The notes below the pieces were generated by a model, which saw nothing but the letters and a program-made list of their open reading frames with translations, made no database searches and had not been told where the DNA came from. A stretch of 14,869 nt of DNA, taken from RBG-16-66-20 sp035308765. GTDB lineage: Bacteria; Pseudomonadota; Gammaproteobacteria; Burkholderiales; SG8-39. Where the stretch lies: assembly GCA_035308765.1 (NCBI GenBank), contig DATGGA010000059.1:1-14869 (forward strand), written 5' to 3'. A program made the translations under genes and the position numbers. This document shows, in pieces, positions 5,566 to 13,760 of this stretch (position 1 is the stretch's first letter; each line of letters opens with the position of its first letter).

Positions 5566-7554
5566 GTGGACAAAATCGGCAAGTACGAAATCCGTCTGCA
5601 GGTAGGGCGCGGCGCCATGGGCACCGTGTATGAGGGTTTCGACCCGACGATTGGGCGTCGGGTCGCCATCAAGACTCTCCGAACCGACGTATTCGAACAA
5701 AACCAACTTTCCCAGGTCTTGGAACGCTTCAAGCGCGAAGCCCAGTCCGCCGGACGCTTGTCGCACCCTCACATCGTCACGATCCATGAGTACGGCGAAG
5801 ACGGCGGCACGCCGTACATCGTCATGGAGTTCATCGGTGGTGACGAGCTCGGGACATATCTCGAACGCGGTGCGCGCCCGTCGCTGGACGACGTGGTGCG
5901 CATCATGACGCAACTCTTGGGTGCGCTCAGCCATGCGCATGAGCACGGCGTCGTTCATCGAGACCTCAAGCCCGCGAACATGTTTCTGCTCAAAGATGGC
6001 TCGCTCAAGGTGGTGGATTTCGGTATCGCGCGGGTTGAGGCTTCCAACCTCACGGAAACCGGAGCGATGCTCGGCACGCCCGCCTACATGTCGCCGGAGC
6101 AGTTTCTCGGCATGACTGTGGATCATCACAGCGATATCTACTCGGCGGGCGTGATCCTGTATCAACTGCTCACGGGAGACAAGCCCTTTACCGGCTCGGT
6201 CACCACCATCATGCAGAAGGTCCTGCGGCAGGAAGCGATCGAGCCTTCAGCGATCAATCCGATGATCTCAAGCGTGTGGGACAAAGTTGTCGCCCGGGCT
6301 ATGGCAAAGAAGCCCGAGGCGCGCTACGAGTCGGCGCGGCAGTTCTCGGACGCGATCCGGCTCGCTCAGCAGGCTGATCGCAGCTCCGAGGAGGCTGAAC
6401 GCCGTAAGCGCACGGAGTTAGAAGAGCACGCGTTACGGGAAGCCGAGGATCGCTCGAAAAATGAAGCGCGCCTTAGAGAAGAGACGGTGCATCGAGAAGT
6501 GGAGCGGGCGGCTCACGAAGAAACCGAAGCGCGTATCAAGCGTGAAGTTGAGGAACGAGTGCGTCGCGAGACTGCGGTCAGGTTAGAGCAGGAAAAGCAA
6601 GCGCGTACCAAAGCGGCGGCGGTGGATGGCGAAGCTACCTTAGCGAGCCGAGAAGCATTGACGCTGGCAGATAAGGCCAAAAAGAGTTCACTCGCCGTTC
6701 CGGTGATCATCGCTACCTTCTTAATCGCGGGGTCCGTCGGGGCGTATCTGCTGATTGGCAGATCACCTGTAACAGAGTCAGCACCTACGCCAGTGGCACA
6801 GACGTCGGCGCCTCAGAAAATCGAGTCACCCAAATTGGAACAACCCACGCCTTCGCCGACCACGCCGGAGGTGGCTGCAGTCGATGAGGAGAAGATTAGG
6901 CGGGAGGCTGAAGAACGTGTCAGAAGGGAATTTGCGGAAAAGGCCGAAACCGAAAAAGCAGTGGTTCAGAAAGCTGCGATGGCTAAGGCGGCAGCGGAAA
7001 ACGCACTATCTAAGCAGCGCGAAGAGGAGACTAGGAAAGCAAGAGATGAGGTCAAACAGCGTCAACTAGCGGAGCAAACTCGGAAACGTGAGGAAGAGGC
7101 AAGATACGTGAAGGAACAGGCCCCAAAAGCGGAAGCCGAAAAAGTTGCTTTGGAAAAAGCCGCCGTCGTGGCTTCCGTCGCCCCCGTTACAAAGCCACGC
7201 CTCGTGGAAGGATTTGACGGAAAGTGGAAAGGGGATATCTTATGTGGAGAGTTGAAATATTTCACTCCGGGAGGGGTACAGGGACCAACGCGGACACCTG
7301 TTTTTCTTACCGTCATTGGAAAAGACGCAAATTCCCACTACGAAACCTCAAATGTAGTTGATGACTGGACTGGTACCGTCTCCGGCAACAAGATCGCATT
7401 TCAAGGATATGGACGCAGGAAAACTGGCAATCTTTCAACGTGGACGACGAATGGCTCGGGAACGTTTTCAGCAAATTCGTTTGAAGGCGTGGCTACCATC
7501 TTCAGCGGGGGAAAGAATGCGAGAGATTGCACCGTGACGCTCACAAGGGAATAG
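5566..7554 (+). CDS. Transmembrane eukaryotic-type Ser/Thr protein kinase with coiled coils and an unassigned C-terminal domain
   Basis: This 662-residue protein starts at GTG. Residues 1-265 form a complete, probably active Hanks-type kinase of the PknB/Stk group: glycine loop GRGAMG (14-19), Lys36, helix-C Glu58, HRDLKPAN (131-138) with Asp133, DFG (151-153), and an activation segment with Ser/Thr ending at SPE (176-178). A charged coiled coil spans about 274-350, then a single membrane helix at about 376-397, a Pro/Thr/Ser-rich linker (400-438), and a second coiled coil (440-535). The last 115 residues are Gly-, Thr- and Ser-rich, apparently beta-stranded, with only two cysteines (560 and 655). 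With the kinase inside, this end should be periplasmic and may sense a ligand or wall state. No PASTA, WD40 or other named sensor is visible. Codon use (AGA, AGG, TTA) differs from neighbours, and no partner phosphatase is nearby. Confidence 0.9.
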   Translation: MDKIGKYEIRLQVGRGAMGTVYEGFDPTIGRRVAIKTLRTDVFEQNQLSQVLERFKREAQSAGRLSHPHIVTIHEYGEDGGTPYIVMEFIGGDELGTYLERGARPSLDDVVRIMTQLLGALSHAHEHGVVHRDLKPANMFLLKDGSLKVVDFGIARVEASNLTETGAMLGTPAYMSPEQFLGMTVDHHSDIYSAGVILYQLLTGDKPFTGSVTTIMQKVLRQEAIEPSAINPMISSVWDKVVARAMAKKPEARYESARQFSDAIRLAQQADRSSEEAERRKRTELEEHALREAEDRSKNEARLREETVHREVERAAHEETEARIKREVEERVRRETAVRLEQEKQARTKAAAVDGEATLASREALTLADKAKKSSLAVPVIIATFLIAGSVGAYLLIGRSPVTESAPTPVAQTSAPQKIESPKLEQPTPSPTTPEVAAVDEEKIRREAEERVRREFAEKAETEKAVVQKAAMAKAAAENALSKQREEETRKARDEVKQRQLAEQTRKREEEARYVKEQAPKAEAEKVALEKAAVVASVAPVTKPRLVEGFDGKWKGDILCGELKYFTPGGVQGPTRTPVFLTVIGKDANSHYETSNVVDDWTGTVSGNKIAFQGYGRRKTGNLSTWTTNGSGTFSANSFEGVATIFSGGKNARDCTVTLTRE

Positions 7555-7578
7555 CAGTCCTTACGCACACGACTCTGC

Positions 7579-8994
7579 TTACATTGCTAGTGCAGGTCGA
7601 CGCTTCCAGGTCTGCGTGATTTGCTCGAACGCGTGCGCGAGCTGCAGCACGCCGAAATCGTCGCGGTAGCGGCCGACGATCTGCAGCCCCACGGGAAGCG
7701 GCAGCTGGTCGTCCGTGAATCCCGCGGGGACCGATATCGCCGGATGGCTGGTGATGGTGATGTAGTAGCAGCTCTTCATCCAGTCGAGGTAGTTGCTCAT
7801 CGGCTCGCCCGCGATCTGCGTGGGATATTCCTGCTCCGACGGGAAGGGCGGCAGCTGGTTCACCGGGCAGAGGAGGAATTCGTAGCGTTCGAGGAACACG
7901 CGCATGCGGTGGTAGAGCCCGTTGCGCAGGGTTTCGGCCCTGGCGATTTTCTCGGGCGCGAGCTTCAGGCCCTGCTCGACGTTCCAGATGATCGTGTCCT
8001 TGACCTCCCGGCGGCGCGTTTTCACCAGCTCGCCGTAGTTCTGCACGAAGGAGACGGCGCGCATGGTCTCGAAGGCTTCGGTCGCGCCAGCGAAATCCGG
8101 CTCGGCTTCTTCGACGATGCAGCCGAGGTCCTTGAAGGCCTTTCTCTGCTTTTCAAGAACGGCGGTGACGCGCGGATCCATCGGCAGGCCGCCGAGGCTG
8201 CGGCTCCACGCGACACGGACTTTCCCGAAATTCCTGTTCAGGGGCTTTGAGAATATCGAGCCAGGTTCGGCGATCGACGTCGGCGCTCTCGGATCCGGGC
8301 CCGCCATCGCCGACAGGAGAAAGGCCGCATCCGAAACCGTGCGCGCGATCGGGCCGAGCACGCCCAGCGTGTTCCAGGTGGCGTTCGACGGCCAGTGCGG
8401 CACGCGGCCGGGCGAAGGCCGGAAACCGACCACGTTGCAGAAGTTGCCGGGATTGCGCAACGAGGCGGCCAGGTCCCCGCCATCCGCAAAGGGCAGCATC
8501 CCGGAAGCGACCGCCGCGGCCGCGCCGCCCGACGAGCCGCCGGCGCTCTTGCTCAGGTCGTAGGGATTCAGGGTGGCGCCGAACACCAGGTTGAAGGTAT
8601 GGCTGCCGGCGGCGAATTCGGGGAGATTGGTCTTGCCGATGGTGATCGCGCCGGCGGCCGACAGCCGCTCCACGAGGAGGTGGTCCTCTTTCGGCACGTG
8701 GTCCTTGTAGACGGGCGAGCCGGAAGTGGTGCGGATGCCGCGCGTCGGCACGTTGTCCTTGTAGGCGATGGGCAGACCGGCCAGCGGTCTGGCTTTGTTC
8801 GATTTGAAATTCTTGTCGAACTTTTTCGCCGCGGAAAGCGCAAGCTCGGGCAAAAAGGTCACGATGGCATTGACCTTCGGATTCACGCGTTCGATCTGCG
8901 CGATGAAGGCCTGCATCACCTCGGTCGCCGAGAGCTTCCGGCCGCGGATCAGCTGCGCCAGCTTTTTTGCCGATGTGAAGCAGATGTCCGTCAC
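7579..8994 (-). CDS. Amidase signature family hydrolase
   Basis: This 471-residue enzyme hydrolyses C-N amide bonds with a Ser-cisSer-Lys triad. Lys79 in AYKDN, Ser154 in GGSSGG (152-157) and Ser178 in LAASLRNPG have the family spacing (24 residues between the serines). The usual Gly-Gly before the nucleophile is Ala-Ala here (DLAAS instead of D-x-GGS), which may alter the oxyanion hole. It is not a confident GatA: gatB and gatC are absent, and the C-terminal half looks like general amidases. No signal peptide is seen, so it is probably cytoplasmic; the substrate is unknown. It starts at a GTG overlapping the rng stop by 4 bp (GTGA), so it is the last gene of the long operon and likely translationally coupled. 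It ends 24 bp from the convergent kinase gene, with no terminator hairpin I can see. Confidence 0.9.
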   Translation of the reverse strand: MTDICFTSAKKLAQLIRGRKLSATEVMQAFIAQIERVNPKVNAIVTFLPELALSAAKKFDKNFKSNKARPLAGLPIAYKDNVPTRGIRTTSGSPVYKDHVPKEDHLLVERLSAAGAITIGKTNLPEFAAGSHTFNLVFGATLNPYDLSKSAGGSSGGAAAAVASGMLPFADGGDLAASLRNPGNFCNVVGFRPSPGRVPHWPSNATWNTLGVLGPIARTVSDAAFLLSAMAGPDPRAPTSIAEPGSIFSKPLNRNFGKVRVAWSRSLGGLPMDPRVTAVLEKQRKAFKDLGCIVEEAEPDFAGATEAFETMRAVSFVQNYGELVKTRRREVKDTIIWNVEQGLKLAPEKIARAETLRNGLYHRMRVFLERYEFLLCPVNQLPPFPSEQEYPTQIAGEPMSNYLDWMKSCYYITITSHPAISVPAGFTDDQLPLPVGLQIVGRYRDDFGVLQLAHAFEQITQTWKRRPALAM

Positions 8995-10431
8995 AGGAGC
9001 ACGATGTCGTATTGTTCTTGGGAATAACCGGTCTCTACCTGCACTGAAACCGGTTTGCCGATGAAGTCGCAGAGCATCGCCAGTGCGCCCGATTCATCCT
9101 CCTGGAACAGGTCGCACACCGCCCGGGAGGCGAGCACGCGGAATTCGCGCGCGTTGAAGGCGCGCGCCTCGCGCAGGATCTCGCGCAGGATCTCGTAGCA
9201 CAGGGTGCGCGCGGTCTTTACCTGGCCGCGGCCGGCGCAGGCGGCGCAGGGCTCGCACAGCACGTGCGCGAGCGACTCGCGGGTGCGCTTGCGCGTCATC
9301 TCGACCAGGCCGAGCGCGGTGAAGCCGCTCACCGTCATGCGCGTGCGGTCGCGCGACAGCGCGCGCTTGAATTCCTCCAGCACGGCGGCGCGGTGCTGCT
9401 CGGAATCCATGTCGATGAAATCGATCACGACGATGCCGCCCAGGTTGCGCAGCCGCAACTGGCGCGCGATCGCCTGCGCCGCCTCGAGGTTGTTCTTGAA
9501 CACGGTGTCGTCGAAATTGCGCTGGCCGACGAAGCCGCCGGTGTTGACGTCGATCGTGGTCATCGCCTCGGTCTGGTCGATGACCAGCGTGCCTCCGGAC
9601 TTGAGGTCCACCCGGCGCGAGAGCGCCTTCTCGATTTCCTGCTCGACGTTGTAGAGCTCGAACAGCGGCCGCTCGCCGGTGTAGTGCTCCAGCCTGCCGT
9701 GCAGCCGCGGCATGTAGGACTGCGCGAAGGCGGCGAGCTTCTGGTGGTTTTCGCGCGAGTCGACGCGCACCGCGGAAGTCGCCTCGGTCGTCATGTCGCG
9801 CAGCACGCGCTGGGCGAGCGACAGATCCTGGTACACGAGCTTGGGCGGCTGCGCTCCGAGCGAGCGTTCGCGGATATCGCGCCACAGGTTGCGCAGGTAC
9901 TCGATGTCGGCGCGCAGTTCCTCCTCGCTCGCGCTCTCGGCGAGCGTGCGCAGGATAAAGCCGCCCTTTTCGTCGGCGGGAATGAGTTCCTGCAGTTTTT
10001 CGCGCAGCGCCGCACGCCCGGCTTCGTCCTCGATGCGTTGCGAGATGCCGATGTGCGGATCCTGCGGCAGGTAGACCAGCAGCCGGCCCGCGACAGACAG
10101 CTGGGTCGAAAGCCGCGCGCCCTTGGTGCCGATCGGGTCCTTCAGCACCTGCGCCAGCACCGGCTGCCCTTCGGCGAGGATTTTCTCGATCGGCTTGCCC
10201 GGCTCGCCCTCGCCGTTGGCCTTCCGGTGCTCCCAGATATCTGCGACGTGAAGAAAGGCGGCGCGTTCCAGGCCGATCTCGACGAACGCGGACTGCATGC
10301 CGGGCAGCACGCGCGCAACCTTGCCCATATAGATATTGCCGACCAGGCCGCGGCTGGCCGCGCGCTCGACTACCAGCTCCTGCACCTGGCCGGCGGCGAG
10401 TACCGCGACGCGCGTTTCCTGCGGCGTGATG

Positions 10432-10454
<23 letters not shown>
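8991..10454 (-). CDS. rng: Ribonuclease G
   Basis: RNase G is an RNase E-family endonuclease that cuts single-stranded AU-rich RNA from 5'-monophosphate ends. It takes part in 16S rRNA 5' maturation and mRNA decay. The 487 residues match RNase G length, with no long C-terminal scaffold as in RNase E. The N-terminus MNEEILVNITPQETRVAVL is the family start, followed by the S1 domain region (about 36-125). The catalytic metal-binding aspartates are Asp302 (TIDVNTGG) and Asp345 (VIDFIDMD). The zinc-link cysteines are in CAAC (403-406). The ATG at 10454 lies inside the 3' end of maf, a 23-bp overlap in another frame, and has no strong ribosome site of its own, so coupling to maf translation is likely. 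Confidence 0.96.
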
Positions 10455-11070
<616 letters not shown>

Positions 11071-11089
11071 GGGAGCGCGAAGTTTAAAG

Positions 11090-11503
11090 CTAATCCCTGT
11101 GGTAGGGATGTCCCGTCAGCAGCGTTGCGGCGCGGTAAAGTTGTTCGCAAAGCACTACCTGCGCGAGCGCGTGCGGGAGCGTGAGCGCCGAGAGGCGCAG
11201 CAGCAGCGCGGCGTCTTTTTTTATCGCCGGATCCAGTCCGTCGGCGCCGCCGACGACGAAGGCCGTGGCTTCGCCGAGCAGCGCCGCGAACTGCCTGGTG
11301 GTGAGGTCCTTGCCGCGCTCGTCCAGCGCGACAACGCGCGCATTGCGGGGAATTTTCTCCCTCACCTTTCCCGCGTCCCTGGGTTTGAACTGCAGCAGTT
11401 CCACTTCGTAGCCGCGCGGCATGCGGCTCAGGTACTCGTCGCGGGCGCTTTCGGCCCAGGCCGGCAGCTTATTTGCGACCGCGAGGACGAGTAGTCTTGG
11501 CAC
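11090..11503 (-). CDS. rlmH: 23S rRNA (pseudouridine1915-N3)-methyltransferase, compact form
   Basis: RlmH methylates pseudouridine 1915 in helix 69 of 23S rRNA on assembled 70S ribosomes, using SAM in a SPOUT knot. Family marks are LLVLAVANKLPAWA at the start, VVALDERG (57-64), the knot GGADGLDP (85-92), LSALTLPH (104-111) and the terminal HPYHRD. The protein is only 137 residues against the usual 155 or so. The missing residues fall between about 40 and 55 and around 77-80, and the usually conserved Trp in YRAW is Ala (YRAA, 123-126). The knot is intact, so activity is likely. The GTG start at 11503 lies inside rsfS, giving a 35-bp overlap in another frame; no later in-frame start would keep the first strand. 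Confidence 0.93.
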   Translation of the reverse strand: MPRLLVLAVANKLPAWAESARDEYLSRMPRGYEVELLQFKPRDAGKVREKIPRNARVVALDERGKDLTTRQFAALLGEATAFVVGGADGLDPAIKKDAALLLRLSALTLPHALAQVVLCEQLYRAATLLTGHPYHRD

Positions 11504-11891
11504 GGGCGCGGCGTTTGGCGGCCGGTTTCGCCTTGGGTTTAGGTCTGGGCTTCGCTTTTACCTTTACTTCCTTGCCGCCCCAGAGCTCTTCCAGGTTGTA
11601 AAAGCTGCGCACCGCGGGATGCATGACGTGGACCACGATGTCGCCCAGGTCCACCAGCACCCATTCGCCGTTGCGGCGGCCCTCGACGCCGGCGATCCGC
11701 ACCCCCAGCGCCTTGAGTTTTTCCTGGACGCTGATCGCGAGCGCGTTTACCTGGCGGTTCGAATCGCCGCTTGCGATCACCACGCGCTCGAAGTACGCGG
11801 TCTGGCGGGCGACGTTGTAGACCACGATGTCGCGGCCCTTGACGTCTTCCAGCGCTTCGACCACCGCGCGTTCCTTTTTGCGGATATCCAC
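11469..11891 (-). CDS. rsfS: Ribosome silencing factor RsfS with basic C-terminal tail
   Basis: RsfS binds ribosomal protein L14 on the 50S subunit and blocks subunit joining when nutrients fall. The core (VDIRKKERAVVEALEDVK through HPAVRSFYNLEELWGG, residues 1-106) matches betaproteobacterial RsfS, including the conserved GEWVLVDLGDIVVHVM block (75-90). Residues 107-140 are an extra tail made almost wholly of Lys, Arg, Pro and Ala. Its 3' part shares DNA with the start of rlmH. I choose the GTG at 11891 because it gives the family N-terminus and has GAGG about 8 bases upstream; the open frame to 11993 lies within nadD. The gene follows nadD by 10 bp, a common pairing in bacteria. Confidence 0.92.
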   Translation of the reverse strand: MDIRKKERAVVEALEDVKGRDIVVYNVARQTAYFERVVIASGDSNRQVNALAISVQEKLKALGVRIAGVEGRRNGEWVLVDLGDIVVHVMHPAVRSFYNLEELWGGKEVKVKAKPRPKPKAKPAAKRRARAKTTRPRGRK

Positions 11892-11901
11892 TAGGCGGAC
11901 C

Positions 11902-12465
11902 TCATGCGCGGTACAGGTTGTGCTTGCGGATGTAGGCGAGCACCGCGGCCGGCAGCATCGTCGACACATCGTCGCCGCGCGCGAGTCGCGCACGGATATC
12001 GCTCGCCGAAACAGGTGAGGGGGTGATGGGAATTAATTTTGCCTTTGGGCCGGAATTCCAGCCCGGTCTCGCGAAAACGGCGATGTCGCAGAGCTTCTCG
12101 AGATCCGGCCAGCGATGCCAGGATCCGCGCTTGTCGTACTGGTCGGCGCCCATGATGAGGACGAAATCGTTTTTCTGCTGTTCGCTTTTCAAGGAAGAAA
12201 TGCTGTCAAAAGTGAAGCCGGATGCCGCTGGCTGCAGTTCGCGCTCGTCGATGGCATAGCGCGGCTCGCCCGCGATCGCGAGCCGCAGCATGGCGGCGCG
12301 GTGCGTCGCGGAAGCGATCGGCGCCGGCCGGTAGGGAGGGGCGCCGGTCGGCAACCAGAGGATTTTTTCCAGGCCGAGCGCGCGCAAGGCGGCGCCGGCG
12401 ATCGCGAGATGGGCGTTGTGGGCAGGGTCGAAAGTGCCGCCGAGGATGCCGATCGGCTGCTTCAC
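11902..12465 (-). CDS. nadD: Nicotinate-nucleotide adenylyltransferase
   Basis: NadD adenylates nicotinate mononucleotide to deamido-NAD in NAD synthesis. The nucleotidyltransferase signature GGTFDPAHNAH lies at 9-19, and the second motif SASDIRARL near 153-161 is equivalent to ISxTxIR. At 187 residues it is shorter than the usual 200-220, mainly in the stretch between VFARPGW and the second motif. The GTG start at 12465 shares one base with the proA stop (TAGTG), and a GGAGAAG element lies within the end of proA. The long upstream open frame (to 12783) is proA in another frame and is not part of this gene. Confidence 0.94.
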   Translation of the reverse strand: MKQPIGILGGTFDPAHNAHLAIAGAALRALGLEKILWLPTGAPPYRPAPIASATHRAAMLRLAIAGEPRYAIDERELQPAASGFTFDSISSLKSEQQKNDFVLIMGADQYDKRGSWHRWPDLEKLCDIAVFARPGWNSGPKAKLIPITPSPVSASDIRARLARGDDVSTMLPAAVLAYIRKHNLYRA

Positions 12466-13760
12466 TAACTGCGGACTTCTCCGTGCCCGAGGACGACGTA
12501 TTTCTGCGTCGTCAGGCCCTCGAGGCCGACCGGGCCTCGCGCGTGCAGCTTGTCGGTCGAGATGCCGATCTCGGCGCCCAGGCCGTACTCGTAGCCGTCG
12601 GCGAAGCGCGTCGAAGCGTTGACGAGCACGGAACTCGAATCGACTTCGCGCAGGAAGCGGTCGGCCCGCGACTTGTCCGCGGTGACGATGGCATCGGTGT
12701 GCTGCGAGCCGTATTTGGCGATGTGCGCGATGGCCTCGTCCAGATCCTTCACCACGCGGATCGAGACGACGGGCGCCAGCCACTCGGTGTAGTAATCCTT
12801 CTCGGTCGCGGGCTTCGCATCCTTGACGAGTTTGCGCGCGGCTTCGTCGGCGCGCATCTCGACATTCTTGTTTTTATAAATGGACCCGATCAGAGGCAGA
12901 AACGTCGAAGCAATGCCTTCGGCCACCAGCAGCGTTTCCATGGTGTTGCAGGTGCCGTAGCGCTGCGTCTTGGCGTTGTCGGCGATGCGCACCGCCATTC
13001 CCGGGTCGGCGCGGTCGTCGACATAGAGGTGGCAGACGCCGTCGAGGTGCTTGATCATCGGGATTTTCGATTCGCGCGACAGGCGCTCGATCAGTTCCTT
13101 GCCGCCGCGCGGCACGATGATGTCCACGTACTCGCCCATGGTGATGAGGTGGCCCACCGCGGCGCGGTCGGCGGTGGCGACCACTTGCACCGCGGCTTCG
13201 GGCAGTCCCGCGGCCTTCAGTCCCGCGCGCACGCAGGCGGCGATCGCCTGGTTGGAATGCAGCGCTTCGGAGCCGCCGCGCAGGATGCAGGCGTTGCCGG
13301 CTTTCAGGCACAGGCCGGCGGCGTCCGCCGTGACGTTGGGGCGCGATTCGTAAATGATGCCGATCACGCCCAGCGGCACGCGCATGCGGCCGACTTCGAT
13401 GCCGGTCGGGCGCTTCACCATTCCGGAGATCTTGCCGACCGGATCTTCGAGCACGGCGATGTCTTCCAGGCCTTCGGCCATCTGCTCGATGGTCGCGGGC
13501 GTGAGCGTGAGGCGGTCGACGAAGGCGCGGTCGCGGCCTTCCTTCTTCGCCTGTTCGACGTCGGCGTGGTTCGCCTTCAGCAGCCCGGTGGCCTGCGTGC
13601 GGATTTCCGCCGCCATCGCGCCCAGCGCCTTGTCCTTGGTCTCGGTGCCGGCACGCGCCAGTTCGCGCGCGGCCGCGCGCGCCGCGATCCCCATGTCGCG
13701 CATGGTGGCGGCGAGATCGGCCGACTTAGCGTGAACCTGCGCGTGCGACTTCGCTCTCAT
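12465..13760 (-). CDS. proA: Gamma-glutamyl phosphate reductase (glutamate-5-semialdehyde dehydrogenase)
   Basis: ProA reduces gamma-glutamyl phosphate with NADPH to glutamate-5-semialdehyde, the second step of proline synthesis. The 431-residue protein belongs to the aldehyde dehydrogenase superfamily. Marks are GVIGIIYESRPNVT (131-144), KAGNACILRGGSEA (153-166), VPRGGKELI (216-224), and the catalytic Cys271 in RYGTCNTMETLLV. The last 40 residues (FADGYEYGLGAEIGIST) are also typical. The ATG at 13760 gives an N-terminus a few residues longer than E. coli ProA and overlaps the end of holA by 35 bp; a start at an ATG nearer MRDMGIAAR (about 13703) cannot be excluded. The proB partner is not here. 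In many betaproteobacteria proA sits in this cluster apart from proB. Confidence 0.95.
   Translation of the reverse strand: MRAKSHAQVHAKSADLAATMRDMGIAARAAARELARAGTETKDKALGAMAAEIRTQATGLLKANHADVEQAKKEGRDRAFVDRLTLTPATIEQMAEGLEDIAVLEDPVGKISGMVKRPTGIEVGRMRVPLGVIGIIYESRPNVTADAAGLCLKAGNACILRGGSEALHSNQAIAACVRAGLKAAGLPEAAVQVVATADRAAVGHLITMGEYVDIIVPRGGKELIERLSRESKIPMIKHLDGVCHLYVDDRADPGMAVRIADNAKTQRYGTCNTMETLLVAEGIASTFLPLIGSIYKNKNVEMRADEAARKLVKDAKPATEKDYYTEWLAPVVSIRVVKDLDEAIAHIAKYGSQHTDAIVTADKSRADRFLREVDSSSVLVNASTRFADGYEYGLGAEIGISTDKLHARGPVGLEGLTTQKYVVLGHGEVRS

Noticed and set aside
5467..6165. 232-codon minus-strand frame opposite the kinase N-terminus
   Set aside because: It lies opposite the conserved kinase motifs and has no start context or homology signal I can see.
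5566..7554. Kinase as part of a phage-defence system
   Set aside because: Some defence systems use Hanks kinases, but no nuclease, ATPase or other defence partner is next to it and its membrane sensor layout fits ordinary signalling.
7555..7578. Possible terminator between the convergent kinase and amidase genes
   Set aside because: Only 24 bp with no hairpin or T-run on either strand that I can find.
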